Shown here: piece after piece, positions 34,932 to 45,107 of the stretch
Layout of the letters: each line of letters starts with the position of its first letter
How positions within the stretch are numbered: position 1 is the stretch's first letter
Assembly: GCA_023382535.1 (NCBI GenBank)
Contig: JAHDWA010000069.1
Coordinates: forward strand, 1-47,383
Reading direction: 5' to 3'
Source of the DNA: Anaerolineae bacterium
Lineage (GTDB): Bacteria; Chloroflexota; Anaerolineae; 4572-78; J111
Length of the DNA stretch: 47,383 nt
Position numbers and translations under genes: made by a program
Notes under the pieces: model-generated
What the model saw: the letters and a program-made list of their open reading frames with translations, nothing else
Database searches by the model: none
Told to the model about the DNA's origin: nothing

Positions 34932-34967
34932 AGAGGTATAACTAACCTTCCAATTCTCCAGCCTTCC
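34898..34967. repeat. GGAAGG(C/T)TGGA palindrome overlapping the nuoE stop
   Basis: The stretch 34898-34927 pairs imperfectly with 34944-34967; the arms read GGAAGGTTGGAGGGCTGGAAG against GGAAGGCTGGAGAATTGGAAGG as reverse complement. The left arm is translated as the NuoE tail. A related palindrome is at the nuoM end (44992-45062). Confidence 0.7.
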
Positions 34968-35012
34968 GGATACTTTACGGAATTTGCTCGTCAAAATCAT
35001 AAGGAACATTTG

Positions 35013-36287
35013 ATGGAACGACCCCTGACTCAAAATATCCGGCCCGGCCAGCCACCGCTTGACCTAAAAGGCTACGAACAGTCCGGCGGCTATCAGGCCA
35101 TTCGTCGGGCCGTCAACGAGTTGACCCCGGTGCAGGTCACAGACCTGGTTAAAAACTCCGGGCTGCGCGGCCGGGGAGGCGCCGGCTTCCCCACCGGGAT
35201 GAAGTGGAGCTTTGTGCCGATGGACGAAAACGTACCGCGGCCCAAGTACCTGGTCGCTAATGCCGACGAGATGGAGCCAGGCACCTTTAAAGACCGCCTC
35301 CTGCTCGAAGGCGACCCGCACCAGCTTATTGAAGGCATGCTGGTCAGCGCCTACGCCATCCAGGCCGACATCGCCTACATCTTTCTGCGCCACGAGTACC
35401 GGCTGGCGGCTCAGGTGCTCAACCGGGCCATCGCCGAGGCCTACGCCGCCGGCTACCTGGGACGGAACATCTTCGGCTCCAGCTACAGCCTGGAACTGCG
35501 CCTGCATATCAGCGCTGGCCGTTACATCTGCGGCGAAGAAACGGCCCTGCTCAACGCTCTGGAGGGTAAGCGGGCCACACCCCGCTCGCGACCCCCCTTT
35601 CCCCAGGTCAGCGGCCTGTGGGGCAAGCCGACCATCGTCCAGAACGTCGAAACGCTCTGTAACGTGCCCCACATCATTCGCCACGGCGCCGATTGGTACC
35701 AGGGCTTAAGCCGGTCGGAGGACAGCGGCACCAAGCTGTACGGTGTCAGTGGTAAAGTAAAACGGCCGGGGTTGTGGGAACTGCCGATAGGTACGACCAT
35801 CCGTGAAATCCTGGAGGAGCATGCCGGAGGCATGCGGGATGGGGTCAAATTCCGGGGTCTCATCCCCGGCGGCGGCTCGACCGATTTCCTGGTCGAGGAA
35901 CACCTCGACCTGGCCATGGATTACGGCACCATCCAGAAAGCGGGCAGCCGCATGGGGACCGGCACCATGATCATCCTCGACGACCGGACCTGCCCTGTCG
36001 GCATGGTCAACAACCTGTCCCACTTTTTTGCCCAGGAGTCGTGCGGCTGGTGCACGCCCTGCCGCGAGGGCCTGCCCTGGACGGCCAAGGTGCTGCAGGC
36101 CATGGAAGACGGCCAGGGCCAGCCGGGCGATCTGGACAAGCTGGAGTTCCACACCCGTATGTTAGGGCCGGGCCTGACCTTCTGCGCCCTGGCTCCCGGC
36201 GCAATGGAACCTTTACAGAGCGCCTTGAAATATTTTCGGGAGGATTTCGAGCGGCACATCACCGACAAGCGCTGCCCGTGGAGATAA
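35013..36287 (+). CDS. nuoF: NADH-quinone oxidoreductase subunit F
   Basis: A 424-residue subunit that binds NADH and FMN and passes electrons into the N3 cluster. The NADH-binding loop GLRGRGGAGFPTGMKWSF (near 48-65), FMN region NADEMEPGTFKDR, EETALLNALEGKRATPRS and N3 ligands ESCGWCTPCREG plus FCALAPGA are present. The ATG at 35013 is preceded by AAGGAA. The form NADEMEPGT with Met is typical of the Escherichia branch, where Gly or Ser is frequent elsewhere (from memory). Confidence 0.97.
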   Translation: MERPLTQNIRPGQPPLDLKGYEQSGGYQAIRRAVNELTPVQVTDLVKNSGLRGRGGAGFPTGMKWSFVPMDENVPRPKYLVANADEMEPGTFKDRLLLEGDPHQLIEGMLVSAYAIQADIAYIFLRHEYRLAAQVLNRAIAEAYAAGYLGRNIFGSSYSLELRLHISAGRYICGEETALLNALEGKRATPRSRPPFPQVSGLWGKPTIVQNVETLCNVPHIIRHGADWYQGLSRSEDSGTKLYGVSGKVKRPGLWELPIGTTIREILEEHAGGMRDGVKFRGLIPGGGSTDFLVEEHLDLAMDYGTIQKAGSRMGTGTMIILDDRTCPVGMVNNLSHFFAQESCGWCTPCREGLPWTAKVLQAMEDGQGQPGDLDKLEFHTRMLGPGLTFCALAPGAMEPLQSALKYFREDFERHITDKRCPWR

Positions 36288-36290
36288 GGT

Positions 36291-38984
36291 ATGGCAATCA
36301 TTTACATTGATAACAAACCCTACGAGGTGGAGAACGGCCAGAACCTGCTGCACGCCGGCCTGTCGCTCAAGTTCAACATCCCCTACTTCTGCTGGCACCC
36401 GGCCATGGGCTCCGTGGGCGCCTGCCGACAGTGCGCCGTCAAGCAGTTCAAAGACGAGCACGATACCCGGGGCCGGCTGGTGATGGCCTGCATGACCGTC
36501 GCTGCGGATGGAACCCGTATTTCCATTGACGACCCGGAAGCCGTGGCCTTCCGGGCCAGCGTCATCGAGTGGCTGATGATTAACCACCCCCACGACTGTC
36601 CGGTTTGCGACGAGGGCGGCGAGTGCCACCTGCAGGATATGACCCTGATGACCGGCCATACCTATCGCCGTTACAGTTTTGCCAAGCGCACCTACCGCAA
36701 CCAGTACCTTGGCCCTTTCATCAACCACGAAATGAACCGCTGCATCCAGTGTTACCGCTGCGTCCGCTATTACCGTGATTACGCCGGAGGCCGCGATTTT
36801 GACGTGTTTGGCGTGCATGACCGGGTTTACTTTGGCCGCCACGAGGATGGGGTGCTGGAGAACGAATTCAGCGGCAACCTGGCCGAGATTTGTCCGACCG
36901 GCGTCTTTACCGATAAAACGCTGGACCAGCATTATACCCGCAAGTGGGACATGCAAACCGCGCCGTCTATCTGCTTCCATTGCAGCGTCGGCTGCAACAC
37001 GATCCCCGCCGAGCGGTACGGCATGCTGCGACGGATTCAGAACCGCTACCACAGCGAAGTGAACGGCTACTTTTTATGTGACCGGGGCCGTTTTGGCTAC
37101 GAGTTTGTCAACAGCGACCAGCGGCTTCGCCAGCCGTTGCTCCGCCGCACGGCCGGCAGTTCGCCGGAAGCGGTCAGCCGGGAGGCGGCGCTGGAGCACC
37201 TGGCCCCGCTGCTGGCCCGGCCGGAGCGGGTCATTGGCATCGGTTCGCCCCGCGCCTCCCTGGAAGCTAATTTTGCCTTGCAGGCGATGGTCGGCCCAAA
37301 GCGGTTTTACCGGGGCGTGTCGGCCCCGGAATCGCGTCTGGTAGATTGTGTGCTCCAGATTCTGCGGCAGGGGCCGGCGGCGACGCCCTCGCTGCGCGAG
37401 GTAAAAGAGGCCGACGCCGTACTGGTGCTGGGCGAGGATGTCACCAACGTGGCTCCGGTGCTGGCCCTGGCGCTGCGCCAATCCATTCACCAAAAACCAA
37501 AGGCCATTGCCGGGAAATTAGGCATCCCGGAGTGGCACGATGCCGCTGTGCGCGAAGCTATCCGCCACGAAGAAAAAAGCCCGCTGATCATTGCCACCCC
37601 GGCAGCGACGAAACTGGACGAGGTCGCTTCGTTAACTTATCGCGCCGCCTCGGATGATCTGGCCCGGCTGGGCCAGGCGGTCGCGGCTCTCCTGGGCGCG
37701 GCTGTTCCGGCTGTAACCGGCCTTTCGTCCGAAGTCCGCGATCTGGCTCAATCCATTGCCGACGCTCTGCGCCAGGCCGAGCGGCCCCTGGTCGTCTCCG
37801 GTACGAGTTCCGGCAGCGAAGCGGTTCTCCAGGCCGCGGCGAATGTCGCCTGGGCACTGGGCGCTAAATTGGCCTTGACGGTGCCGGAGTGCAACAGCAT
37901 GGGCCTGGGGCTGCTGGGCGGGCCGCCTCTGGACGAGGCCCTGGCCGCCCTGCAAGGGGGCCAGGTTGACACGGTCATTATCCTGGAAAACGACCTGTAC
38001 CGGCGGGCCGCCGGCGCCGATGTCCAGGCTGCCCTGGGCGCAGCCCGGCACGTGATCGTGATTGACCATCTGGCCACGGCCACCACTGCCCAGGCCGAAC
38101 TCGTCCTGCCGGCGGCCACCTTCGCCGAGAGCGATGGCACCCTGGTTAATTACGAGGGGCGGGCGCAGCGGTTTTACCAGGTCTTTGTCCCAACCGGCGA
38201 CATCCAGGAAAGCTGGCGCTGGCTGCGCGATATGCGCGGCGGCCTGGACTGGCGCAACCTGGACGATGTCGTCGCCGCCCTGGCCGAGGCTCATTCCCAA
38301 CTGGCCCCAGTCCGCGACCTGGCCCCGCCGGCCGGGTTCCGCATTGCCGGTGAGCGGATTGCCCGCCAGCCGCACCGTTTCAGCGGCCGGACGGCCATGG
38401 TCGCTCACCTGACCATCCACGAACCTAAGCCGCCGGACGATCCCGATTCGCCGCTGGCCTTCTCGATGGAGGGTTACATCTACCAGCCGCCTCCGCCGCT
38501 GGTGCCGCGCTTCTGGGCGCCCGGCTGGAACTCGATTCAAGCGGTGAACAAGTTCCAGGACGAGGTGGGCGGTCCCCTGCGCGGCGGCGATCCGGGCCGC
38601 CGGCTGATTGAGCCGGCGACAAACGGCGCGTCAGCGCCCTATTTTGGTGAGGCCCCGCCGGCCTTTGAACCGCGCCAGGACGAACTGCTGCTGGTCCCCC
38701 TCTATCACATTTTTGGCTCGGAAGAGCAGAGCGCTCTAGCCCCCGGCATCGCCGAGTTGTCGCCCCAGCCTTACCTGGCCCTGCATCCCGCCGAAGCGGC
38801 CCGCCTGAAGATGGTGGCCGGGCAGGAAGTGACGCTCCACGTGGCCGGAGTCGCCCAGCGGCTGCGGCTCCGCTTCGATCCCAGCCTGCCGGCCGGCCTG
38901 GCCGGGCTACCGGCAGGTCTGCCCGGTTCACCGGCGGTGATCCTGCCGGCCTGGGGCCAGCTCAGTGGGGAGGCCAGCTTATGA
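36291..38984 (+). CDS. nuoG: NADH-quinone oxidoreductase subunit G
   Basis: An 897-residue subunit with the chain of Fe-S clusters leading from NuoF. The N-terminal [2Fe-2S] ferredoxin part has C..C..C in [19 protein letters not shown] and VMACM; the HC3 site is [12 protein letters not shown]; a [4Fe-4S] site is [19 protein letters not shown]...ICPTG. The fourth C-x2-C-x3-C group [11 protein letters not shown] with a distal [10 protein letters not shown] shows the extra N7 cluster. The rest is a degenerate molybdopterin-oxidoreductase domain with a C-terminal MopB_CT-like part (about 770-895). No Mo cofactor is used in complex I. The gene overlaps nuoH by 4 nt. GGAG lies 7 nt before the ATG. 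Confidence 0.97.
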   Translation: MAIIYIDNKPYEVENGQNLLHAGLSLKFNIPYFCWHPAMGSVGACRQCAVKQFKDEHDTRGRLVMACMTVAADGTRISIDDPEAVAFRASVIEWLMINHPHDCPVCDEGGECHLQDMTLMTGHTYRRYSFAKRTYRNQYLGPFINHEMNRCIQCYRCVRYYRDYAGGRDFDVFGVHDRVYFGRHEDGVLENEFSGNLAEICPTGVFTDKTLDQHYTRKWDMQTAPSICFHCSVGCNTIPAERYGMLRRIQNRYHSEVNGYFLCDRGRFGYEFVNSDQRLRQPLLRRTAGSSPEAVSREAALEHLAPLLARPERVIGIGSPRASLEANFALQAMVGPKRFYRGVSAPESRLVDCVLQILRQGPAATPSLREVKEADAVLVLGEDVTNVAPVLALALRQSIHQKPKAIAGKLGIPEWHDAAVREAIRHEEKSPLIIATPAATKLDEVASLTYRAASDDLARLGQAVAALLGAAVPAVTGLSSEVRDLAQSIADALRQAERPLVVSGTSSGSEAVLQAAANVAWALGAKLALTVPECNSMGLGLLGGPPLDEALAALQGGQVDTVIILENDLYRRAAGADVQAALGAARHVIVIDHLATATTAQAELVLPAATFAESDGTLVNYEGRAQRFYQVFVPTGDIQESWRWLRDMRGGLDWRNLDDVVAALAEAHSQLAPVRDLAPPAGFRIAGERIARQPHRFSGRTAMVAHLTIHEPKPPDDPDSPLAFSMEGYIYQPPPPLVPRFWAPGWNSIQAVNKFQDEVGGPLRGGDPGRRLIEPATNGASAPYFGEAPPAFEPRQDELLLVPLYHIFGSEEQSALAPGIAELSPQPYLALHPAEAARLKMVAGQEVTLHVAGVAQRLRLRFDPSLPAGLAGLPAGLPGSPAVILPAWGQLSGEASL

Positions 38985-39934
38985 ACGAAACCCTGCGCGG
39001 AGTCCTGATTGTCGTCGGCGTGTTGGCCGGGGTGCTGACAACAGCAGCGGGGCTGATCTGGGTCGAGCGGCGGCTGTTGGGCTTCGTCCAGGAGCGGTAT
39101 GGACCCAACCGGGTGGGACCTTTTGGCCTTCTCCAGGTGGTGGCCGATATGATCAAGATTTTGAGCAAGGAGGATTGGATTCCGCCCTTTGCCGATAAAC
39201 CGGTTTTTATCCTGGCCCCGACGATTATCCTGGCCAGCGTCCTGCTCTCCTTTGCCGTCATCCCCTTTGCCCCCGGCCTGGCCGTGGCCGACCTTAACAT
39301 CGGCCTGCTCTTTTTCCTGGCCATGTCGTCCATGGCCGTTTACAGCGTGGTCCTGGCCGGCTGGGCGTCGAATAATAAATACGCCCTGCTGGGGGGGCTG
39401 CGGGCTTCGGCCCAGATGCTCAGCTACGAGGTTTTTATGGGGCTGTCGCTGATGGGGGTGGTTATGCTGGCCGGGTCGTTCCGCTTAAGCGACATCGTCG
39501 AGGCCCAGCGGGGATTCTGGTTCTTTATCCCGCAAATCCTGGGGCTGCTCGTCTTCACCGTGGCCGGCCTGGCCGAGACGCGCCGGGTTCCGTTTGACCT
39601 GCCGGAAGCCGAGGGCGAATTAACCGCCGGTTATCATGTGGAGTATTCCGGGATGAAGTTCGGGATGTTCTTTGTCGGCGAATACGTAGGCGTGGCCCTG
39701 GTTTCGGCGATGATTGTAACCCTATTTTTTGGCGGCTGGCTCGGCCCGGTGCTGCCGCCCATTGTCTGGTTTTTGTTGAAGACCGCGATCCTGATCGCTT
39801 TCTTTATCATCACCCGCGGCACTCTGCCCCGGCCCCGCTTTGACCAGTTGATGAGCTACGGCTGGAAGGTCATGCTGCCCCTGGCCCTGTTGAATCTGGT
39901 GGTAACGGGGGGAGTCTTGTTAGCCATAGGCTAA
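38981..39934 (+). CDS. nuoH: NADH-quinone oxidoreductase subunit H
   Basis: A 317-residue membrane subunit with eight helices that, with NuoA, NuoJ and NuoK, forms the base where quinone reduction is coupled to ion pumping. Typical motifs are present: [40 protein letters not shown] (split here by rule) and the loop [26 protein letters not shown], with conserved acidic residues. The start ATG overlaps the nuoG stop by 4 nt, which implies translational coupling. Confidence 0.97.
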   Translation: MNETLRGVLIVVGVLAGVLTTAAGLIWVERRLLGFVQERYGPNRVGPFGLLQVVADMIKILSKEDWIPPFADKPVFILAPTIILASVLLSFAVIPFAPGLAVADLNIGLLFFLAMSSMAVYSVVLAGWASNNKYALLGGLRASAQMLSYEVFMGLSLMGVVMLAGSFRLSDIVEAQRGFWFFIPQILGLLVFTVAGLAETRRVPFDLPEAEGELTAGYHVEYSGMKFGMFFVGEYVGVALVSAMIVTLFFGGWLGPVLPPIVWFLLKTAILIAFFIITRGTLPRPRFDQLMSYGWKVMLPLALLNLVVTGGVLLAIG

Positions 39935-39945
39935 AAGGAAGGATT

Positions 39946-40461
39946 ATGCTCAGTTCATTACGCAGTATCTGGCTTGTATTTTTACACCTGTTTCGGCCCA
40001 AGGTCACGGTCCAATACCCCGATGAAAAACCTTACCTGCCGCCGCGCTGGCGCGGCCGGATTATTCTGTCGCGCGACCCTGATGGCGCGGAGCGGTGCGT
40101 GGCTTGTTATCTCTGCGCTGTCGCCTGTCCGGTTGATTGTATTGCCCTGCAGGCGACCCAGGATGAAACAGGCCGGCGTTACCCGGAGTTCTTCCGGATT
40201 AATTTTTCTCGCTGTATTTTGTGCGGTTTTTGCGAGGAGGCCTGTCCCACCTATGCCATCCAGCTCACCCCCGATTTTGAAATGAGCGAATACCAGCGGG
40301 TGAATCTCGTCTATGAAAAAGAGGACCTGCTCATTAGCGGGACCGGCAAATATCCCGGCTACAACTATTACCGGGTGGCCGGGCTGGCGATTGGAGGTAA
40401 GGATAAAGGCGAAGCTGAGAATGAAGCCCCGCCGGTTGACGTGCATACGCTGCTGCCGTAG
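39946..40461 (+). CDS. nuoI: NADH-quinone oxidoreductase subunit I
   Basis: A 171-residue 8Fe-ferredoxin subunit that carries clusters N6a and N6b toward NuoB. Both Cys sets are present: [16 protein letters not shown] and [16 protein letters not shown]. The C-terminal stretch [24 protein letters not shown] and [11 protein letters not shown] is very close to Escherichia NuoI as I recall it. The ATG follows nuoH by 11 nt with AAGGAAGGA upstream. A perfect 18-bp hairpin lies between its stop and nuoJ. Confidence 0.97.
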   Translation: MLSSLRSIWLVFLHLFRPKVTVQYPDEKPYLPPRWRGRIILSRDPDGAERCVACYLCAVACPVDCIALQATQDETGRRYPEFFRINFSRCILCGFCEEACPTYAIQLTPDFEMSEYQRVNLVYEKEDLLISGTGKYPGYNYYRVAGLAIGGKDKGEAENEAPPVDVHTLLP

Positions 40462-40508
40462 GTGGACAAAGACAGTTATTTTTTACAGAAAAGTTTGGGG
40501 GACTGAAA

Positions 40509-40555
40509 GTGATACGTGATGCGTGAAGACCTTAGAGTCACGCATCACGTATCAC
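40509..40555. repeat. Perfect 18-bp palindrome between nuoI and nuoJ
   Basis: GTGATACGTGATGCGTGA (40509-40526) and its exact complement (40538-40555) flank an 11-nt loop. The stem has no U-tract, so it is not a classical terminator. It may be a dispersed palindromic element or an mRNA processing and stability site that separates the Fe-S half of the operon from the membrane half. Confidence 0.8.
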
Positions 40556-40585
40556 AAATTAGTAAACCTGCGATATAGGTATCCA

Positions 40586-41290
40586 ATGAACATCGTATTT
40601 TACATCTCCTCAGCCGTAGCTATTGCCGCGACGGTGATGGTCATCACCCGGCTTAATGCCGTGCATGCCCTGTTGTATATGATTGTCTCGCTGCTGGCGA
40701 TGGCGCTGGTCTTTTTTACCCTGGGCGCTCCCTTTGTGGCGGCCCTGGAAGTGATCGTTTACGCCGGGGCGATTATGGTCTTGTTTGTTTTTGTAATCAT
40801 GATGCTGAACCTGGGCGAGCAGGCCACCGACCAGGAACGCCAGTGGCTGCACGGCGTGTCGTGGCTGGGACCGGCCGGGCTGGCGGGACTGCTGCTGGTC
40901 CTGTTGGTTTATATCCTGTTCGGTTCGAGCAGCGAGCCGGTTGGGACTGAAGTGATCAGCCCGCAGCAAGTCGGCCTGGCTTTGTTTGGGCCGTACCTGC
41001 TGGCCGTGGAATTGGCCGCGTTTTTGCTGCTGGCCGGCATGGTCGGCGCGTATCACCTGGGCCGCCGGGCCGAGCTGATGGGCAAGCGGGTTGATGTGGC
41101 TCAGGGCGGCGCGATGGGGCCGGACCAAACCCGAGTGGGGACCCCTTCACCCAGCCGTACGCTGCAAATAGGCAACCCCTGGTCTCCTGGCGACGGGCAG
41201 CAGCGGGAAACATTGCCCACCAGTCCGGCTTATTCGAGAGATGCTGCCCCGAAAGCTGTTCCGGCGGAAGGCAGGGTCGGGAAGGAGTAA
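40586..41290 (+). CDS. nuoJ: NADH-quinone oxidoreductase subunit J with extended tail
   Basis: A 234-residue membrane subunit with five helices; it helps form the flexible part of the pump that reacts to quinone reduction. [21 protein letters not shown] helix and [19 protein letters not shown] (with the pi-bulge region) are recognisable, and [25 protein letters not shown] matches helix V. The ATG at 40586 is taken because an earlier frame would read back through the palindrome. After the last helix a Pro/Ser/Gly-rich tail of about 60 residues ([11 protein letters not shown]...) is present; E. coli NuoJ is about 184 residues. Confidence 0.93.
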   Translation: MNIVFYISSAVAIAATVMVITRLNAVHALLYMIVSLLAMALVFFTLGAPFVAALEVIVYAGAIMVLFVFVIMMLNLGEQATDQERQWLHGVSWLGPAGLAGLLLVLLVYILFGSSSEPVGTEVISPQQVGLALFGPYLLAVELAAFLLLAGMVGAYHLGRRAELMGKRVDVAQGGAMGPDQTRVGTPSPSRTLQIGNPWSPGDGQQRETLPTSPAYSRDAAPKAVPAEGRVGKE

Positions 41291-41291
41291 G

Positions 41292-41600
41292 ATGAACGGA
41301 GTACCGATGGAGGCCGGCCTGCTGGTGGCCGGCGTGTTACTGGTGTTGGGGCTGGTGGGCGTCCTGGTGCGGCGCAATATTGTCTTTGTGTTGATGTCAA
41401 TTGAAATTATGCTCAATGCCGCCGGCCTGGCCTTTGTCACCGCCGGGGCGCGTTGGGGCCAGGCTGATGGCCAGGTGATGTTTATGTTTATCCTGGCCAT
41501 GGCCGCCGCCGAAGTGGCCGTTGGGCTGGCCCTGGTGCTGCAACTGTACCATCGCTTTAAAAGTTTGGACGCCGACGCGCCCAGCCGGATGAGGGGTTAA
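41292..41600 (+). CDS. nuoK: NADH-quinone oxidoreductase subunit K
   Basis: A 102-residue membrane subunit with three helices. Glu residues within helices II ([13 protein letters not shown]) and III ([17 protein letters not shown]) take part in the hydrophilic axis for proton transfer. GAAGGAG lies 4 nt before the ATG, and the gene follows nuoJ by 1 nt. It ends in MRG, as Escherichia NuoK does from memory. Confidence 0.96.
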   Translation: MNGVPMEAGLLVAGVLLVLGLVGVLVRRNIVFVLMSIEIMLNAAGLAFVTAGARWGQADGQVMFMFILAMAAAEVAVGLALVLQLYHRFKSLDADAPSRMRG

Positions 41601-41601
41601 G

Positions 41602-43494
41602 ATGTTAAATCTACTCTGGTTAATACCCACCTTACCCCTGGCCGGTTTTGTTATTCTGGCCCTCGTCGGCCCCCGGCTGCCCCGCCCGGTGAGCGCCATG
41701 ATTGGGATTGGCTCGGTGGGCCTGGCCGCAGTGGTCGCGGCCCTGGTCGGGGTCAGTTTCATGACCGCACCGCCGCCCGGGGGGGCGTATGAGCAGCGCC
41801 TGTGGACCTGGCTGGACGTGGCCGGCTTTACCCCGGAAATCGCTTTTCGCCTGGACGCGCTGTCCCTGGTCATGATCCTGGTCGTCACCGGGGTGGGCTT
41901 CCTCATTCACCTGTACTCGGCTGAGTTTATGGGCGACGACGAGGGCTTCAGCCGCTTCTTTGCTTACATGAACCTGTTTGTCAGCATGATGCTGATCCTG
42001 CTGCTGGCTAACAACCTGCTGCTGCTTTACCTCGGCTGGGAGGGAGTGGGGCTGTGCAGCTTTTTGCTCATCGGCTTCTGGTACCAGGAACCGGCTAACG
42101 CCGAGGCCGCCCGCAAGGCTTTTATCGTGACTCGGGTGGGCGACACGGCCATGGCCATCGGCCTGTTTTTGCTTTTTACCAGCCTGGGCACGCTGCACAT
42201 CCAGGAGTTGATGCAGCGGGCTGCGGCGGACTGGCCGGCCGGTTCGCCCCTGGCCGTAGCGGCGGCGGCCCTGCTGTTGGGCGGGGCGCTGGGCAAATCG
42301 GCCCAGTTGCCGCTGCAAACCTGGCTGCCCGATGCTATGGCCGGCCCCACTCCGACCAGCGCCCTGATTCATGCCGCGACCATGGTCACCGCCGGGGTCT
42401 ACCTGATTGCCCGGACGCACGTCCTGTTTAGCCTGGCCCCGGTGGTGCTCAACGCCGTCGCCGTTATTGGCGCGGCCACCCTGCTGGTGGCCGGTTTTAG
42501 CGCCCTCGTCCAGGTTGACATCAAGCGGGTGCTCGCCTACTCCACCATCAGCCAGATTGGCTACATGTTCCTGGCCCTGGGCGTGGGCGCCTGGAGCGCG
42601 GCCATCTTCCACTTTGTGACCCATGCTTTTTTTAAGGCCCTGTTGTTCCTGGCCGCGGGAGTGGTCATCCTGGCCATGCACCATGAACACAATATGTTCA
42701 AGATGGGCGGCCTGCGGCGGCAGTTGCCGCTTACCTTCTGGACTTTTCTGGCGGGGGCAGCCTCGCTGGCTTCGCTGCCGTTGATTACGGCCGGTTTTTA
42801 CAGTAAGGACTTGATCCTGCTGCAAGCCTGGGTGGGGCCGAACGGTAACTTCTGGCTCTGGCTGGCCGGTCTGGTGGGGGCGCTGCTGACTTCATTATAC
42901 GCCTTCCGCATGGTCTTCATCACCTTTTTTGGTCCAACCCGGCAGCCGGTCAGCCACCGGCCCGGCAAGCTGATGCTGATCCCCCTGGTCATCCTGGCGA
43001 TCCTCTCGCTCGTCGGCGGCCTGGTCGAACTGCCAGCGACCCTGGGCGGCCTGCACTTCTTCTCTGATTTTATGCAATCAGCCCTGCCCGCCGAAGCCGG
43101 CGAGCACGCCTCGCTCAGCATCGAACTGCTCTCTCAAAGCCTGGCCGCCTTGGCGACCCTGGCCGGCCTGGGGCTGGCTTATCTTTTTTTCCTGCGCCGG
43201 CCCGATTATACCGCGCAGGTGAGCCGGTCGAGGTTGGGGGCGGGTCTGCGCCAGTTCTGGTTTGTAGGCTGGGGCTTTGACGACCTGTACGATTGGCTGA
43301 TCGTCCGGCCGTTTGTCTGGCTGGCCCGCATCAACCAAAACGATTTTGTTGACCTGTTCTACCGGGGCCTGGCCTGGCTGAGCCAGGCGTTTTTCCAAAT
43401 ACTCAGCGCTACCCAAACCGGGCAAGTGCGCTGGTACGCGCTGGGGCTGACCCTGGGCGCAGTTTTGACGATTGCTATGGTGGTGCTGTTATGA
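41602..43494 (+). CDS. nuoL: NADH-quinone oxidoreductase subunit L
   Basis: A 630-residue antiporter-like subunit, the distal proton pump module with a long amphipathic C-terminal helix that runs along the membrane arm. Antiporter-fold landmarks are present: GWEGVGLCSFLLIGFWYQ, the Lys helix GKSAQLPLQTWLPDAMAGPTPTSALIHAATMVTAG and DIKRVLAYSTISQIGYM. The C-terminal part (about 520-630) has a hydrophobic helix and the lateral-helix region. The ATG follows nuoK by 1 nt. It overlaps nuoM by 4 nt. Confidence 0.97.
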   Translation: MLNLLWLIPTLPLAGFVILALVGPRLPRPVSAMIGIGSVGLAAVVAALVGVSFMTAPPPGGAYEQRLWTWLDVAGFTPEIAFRLDALSLVMILVVTGVGFLIHLYSAEFMGDDEGFSRFFAYMNLFVSMMLILLLANNLLLLYLGWEGVGLCSFLLIGFWYQEPANAEAARKAFIVTRVGDTAMAIGLFLLFTSLGTLHIQELMQRAAADWPAGSPLAVAAAALLLGGALGKSAQLPLQTWLPDAMAGPTPTSALIHAATMVTAGVYLIARTHVLFSLAPVVLNAVAVIGAATLLVAGFSALVQVDIKRVLAYSTISQIGYMFLALGVGAWSAAIFHFVTHAFFKALLFLAAGVVILAMHHEHNMFKMGGLRRQLPLTFWTFLAGAASLASLPLITAGFYSKDLILLQAWVGPNGNFWLWLAGLVGALLTSLYAFRMVFITFFGPTRQPVSHRPGKLMLIPLVILAILSLVGGLVELPATLGGLHFFSDFMQSALPAEAGEHASLSIELLSQSLAALATLAGLGLAYLFFLRRPDYTAQVSRSRLGAGLRQFWFVGWGFDDLYDWLIVRPFVWLARINQNDFVDLFYRGLAWLSQAFFQILSATQTGQVRWYALGLTLGAVLTIAMVVLL

Positions 43495-45107
43495 TCCTGA
43501 TGGGTTTAATTCTTCTGCCGCTGGCCGGCGGTTTGCTGGCCTGGCTGCTGGCTCGCTGGCAGCCCGACGGGGCGCGCTGGGTTTCGCTGCTGGCCCTGGC
43601 GGCCGGGCTGGTCTTGGCGCTGATGGTGTGGGCAGGGTCCGGCTCGGTTGAGCCGGCGGTGTCGCCGTGGTGGCTGGAGGTCAGCCTGCCCTGGGTTCCG
43701 CAGTGGGGCATCAGTTTTCACCTGGCCCTGGACGGTCTGAGCCTGCTGCTGATTCTCCTCACCTTTTTCCTGGGGCTGCTGGCGGTCCTGGTCTCCTGGG
43801 GTGAAATTCAGGAGCGGGTCGGCTTTTTCCACTTTAACCTGATGTGGATTCTGGCCGGCATCATCGGCGTTTTCCTGGCCCTAGACTTATTCCTGTTTTA
43901 CTTCTTCTGGGAATTGATGCTGGTGCCAATGTACTTTATTATCAGCATCTGGGGGCACGAGAACCGGGTCTACGCGGCTGTTAAGTTCTTTATCTTTACC
44001 CAGGCCAGCGGCCTGCTGATGCTGTTGTCTATCCTGGGGCTTTACTTTTTCCACGGCCAGAGTACCAACAACTTTACCTTTGATTACAACCAATTGCTGA
44101 ACACTCCCTTAACCGGCGCTGCCGCCACCTGGCTGATGCTGGGCTTTGTGATCGCTTTTGTGGTCAAACTGCCGGTGGTCCCGTTTCACACCTGGCTGCC
44201 CGATGCCCACACCGAAGCGCCGACTGCCGGAAGCGTTATCCTGGCCGGCCTGCTGCTCAAGACCGGCGCTTACGGCCTGCTGCGCTTTGCGCTGCCGCTC
44301 TTCCCCGCCGCCTCGGCCGCCCTGGCGCCGCTGGCCATGCTCATCGCCGTGATCGGCATTTTGTACGGGGCCTGGCTCTCTTTTGCCCAGACCGACCTCA
44401 AGCGGCTGGTGGCCTACAGCAGCGTCAGCCATATGGGTTTTGTGCTGCTGGGGATTTTTGCCCGGAATGAGTTAGCCTTGCAGGGAGCGCTGATGGAGAT
44501 GATTGCCCACGGTATCAGCACCGGCGCGTTGTTTATCCTGGTTGGCCTGCTCCAGGAGCGGATTCACACCCGCGACCTGCGGCAGATGGGAGGCCTGTGG
44601 TCCGCCGCGCCGCGGCTGGGAGCGATGGTCCTGCTGTTTGCGATGGCTTCGCTCGGCCTGCCAGGGTTGGGCAACTTTATTGGCGAGTTCCTGGTCTTGC
44701 TGGGCGCTTACCGGGTCAGCGTACCCCTGACTGCCCTGGCGACAATTGGCCTGGTTGTGGCCACGATCTACTCGCTCTGGCTGTTCCAGCGCGCCTTCCA
44801 CGGCCCCAACAGTCGTGGCTGGCGCTTGCCCGATCTGTCGGTACGGGATACAGTCATCATGACCACTCTGGTAGTGGTAATTGTCTGGTTGGGGCTGTAC
44901 CCTCAACCAGTCCTCAACACCGCCCAGCCTGCCCTGGAAATCTTGGCGCTGGAAGACCAAACGGAGACAGTGTATCTAAAGCCGGGGTGGGCTGGAGGCA
45001 TGGAAGAATGGAAGGCTGGAAGACTGCAACAAATCCTCCAACCTTCCAGCCTTCCAGATTCCCGACCCTCCCCTCTTCCTTCCGAGGTGTTCCATGACTC
45101 TCACTGA
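43491..45107 (+). CDS. nuoM: NADH-quinone oxidoreductase subunit M with repeat-derived tail
   Basis: A 538-residue antiporter-like pump subunit. FFWELMLVPMYFIISIWGHENR, KLPVVPFHTWLPDAHTEAPTAGSVILA and DLKRLVAYSSVSHMGFVLLG are the family landmarks, with the key Glu and Lys residues in helices. The last about 35 residues (from about 503: WAGGMEEWKAGRLQQILQPSS...) are read from a palindromic repeat and are not part of the family fold; E. coli NuoM has about 509 residues. The tail also supplies the SD (GAGGTG) for nuoN. The start overlaps the nuoL stop by 4 nt and the end overlaps nuoN by 14 nt. Confidence 0.95.
   Translation: MILMGLILLPLAGGLLAWLLARWQPDGARWVSLLALAAGLVLALMVWAGSGSVEPAVSPWWLEVSLPWVPQWGISFHLALDGLSLLLILLTFFLGLLAVLVSWGEIQERVGFFHFNLMWILAGIIGVFLALDLFLFYFFWELMLVPMYFIISIWGHENRVYAAVKFFIFTQASGLLMLLSILGLYFFHGQSTNNFTFDYNQLLNTPLTGAAATWLMLGFVIAFVVKLPVVPFHTWLPDAHTEAPTAGSVILAGLLLKTGAYGLLRFALPLFPAASAALAPLAMLIAVIGILYGAWLSFAQTDLKRLVAYSSVSHMGFVLLGIFARNELALQGALMEMIAHGISTGALFILVGLLQERIHTRDLRQMGGLWSAAPRLGAMVLLFAMASLGLPGLGNFIGEFLVLLGAYRVSVPLTALATIGLVVATIYSLWLFQRAFHGPNSRGWRLPDLSVRDTVIMTTLVVVIVWLGLYPQPVLNTAQPALEILALEDQTETVYLKPGWAGGMEEWKAGRLQQILQPSSLPDSRPSPLPSEVFHDSH
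44992..45062. repeat. GGAAGGCTGGAAG palindrome inside the 3' end of nuoM
   Basis: TGGAAGGCTGGAAG (45009-45022) is exactly complementary to 45043-45056; imperfect pairing extends the arms outward over 44992-45026 and 45035-45062. It lies fully within the reading frame and ends about 20 nt before the nuoN SD. The unit resembles the palindrome at the nuoE stop. Confidence 0.75.

Noticed and set aside
41632..42825. A 397-codon open frame antisense to nuoL
   Set aside because: Caused by GC-rich codon bias; Gln/His/Gly-rich translation and the certain gene is on the other strand.
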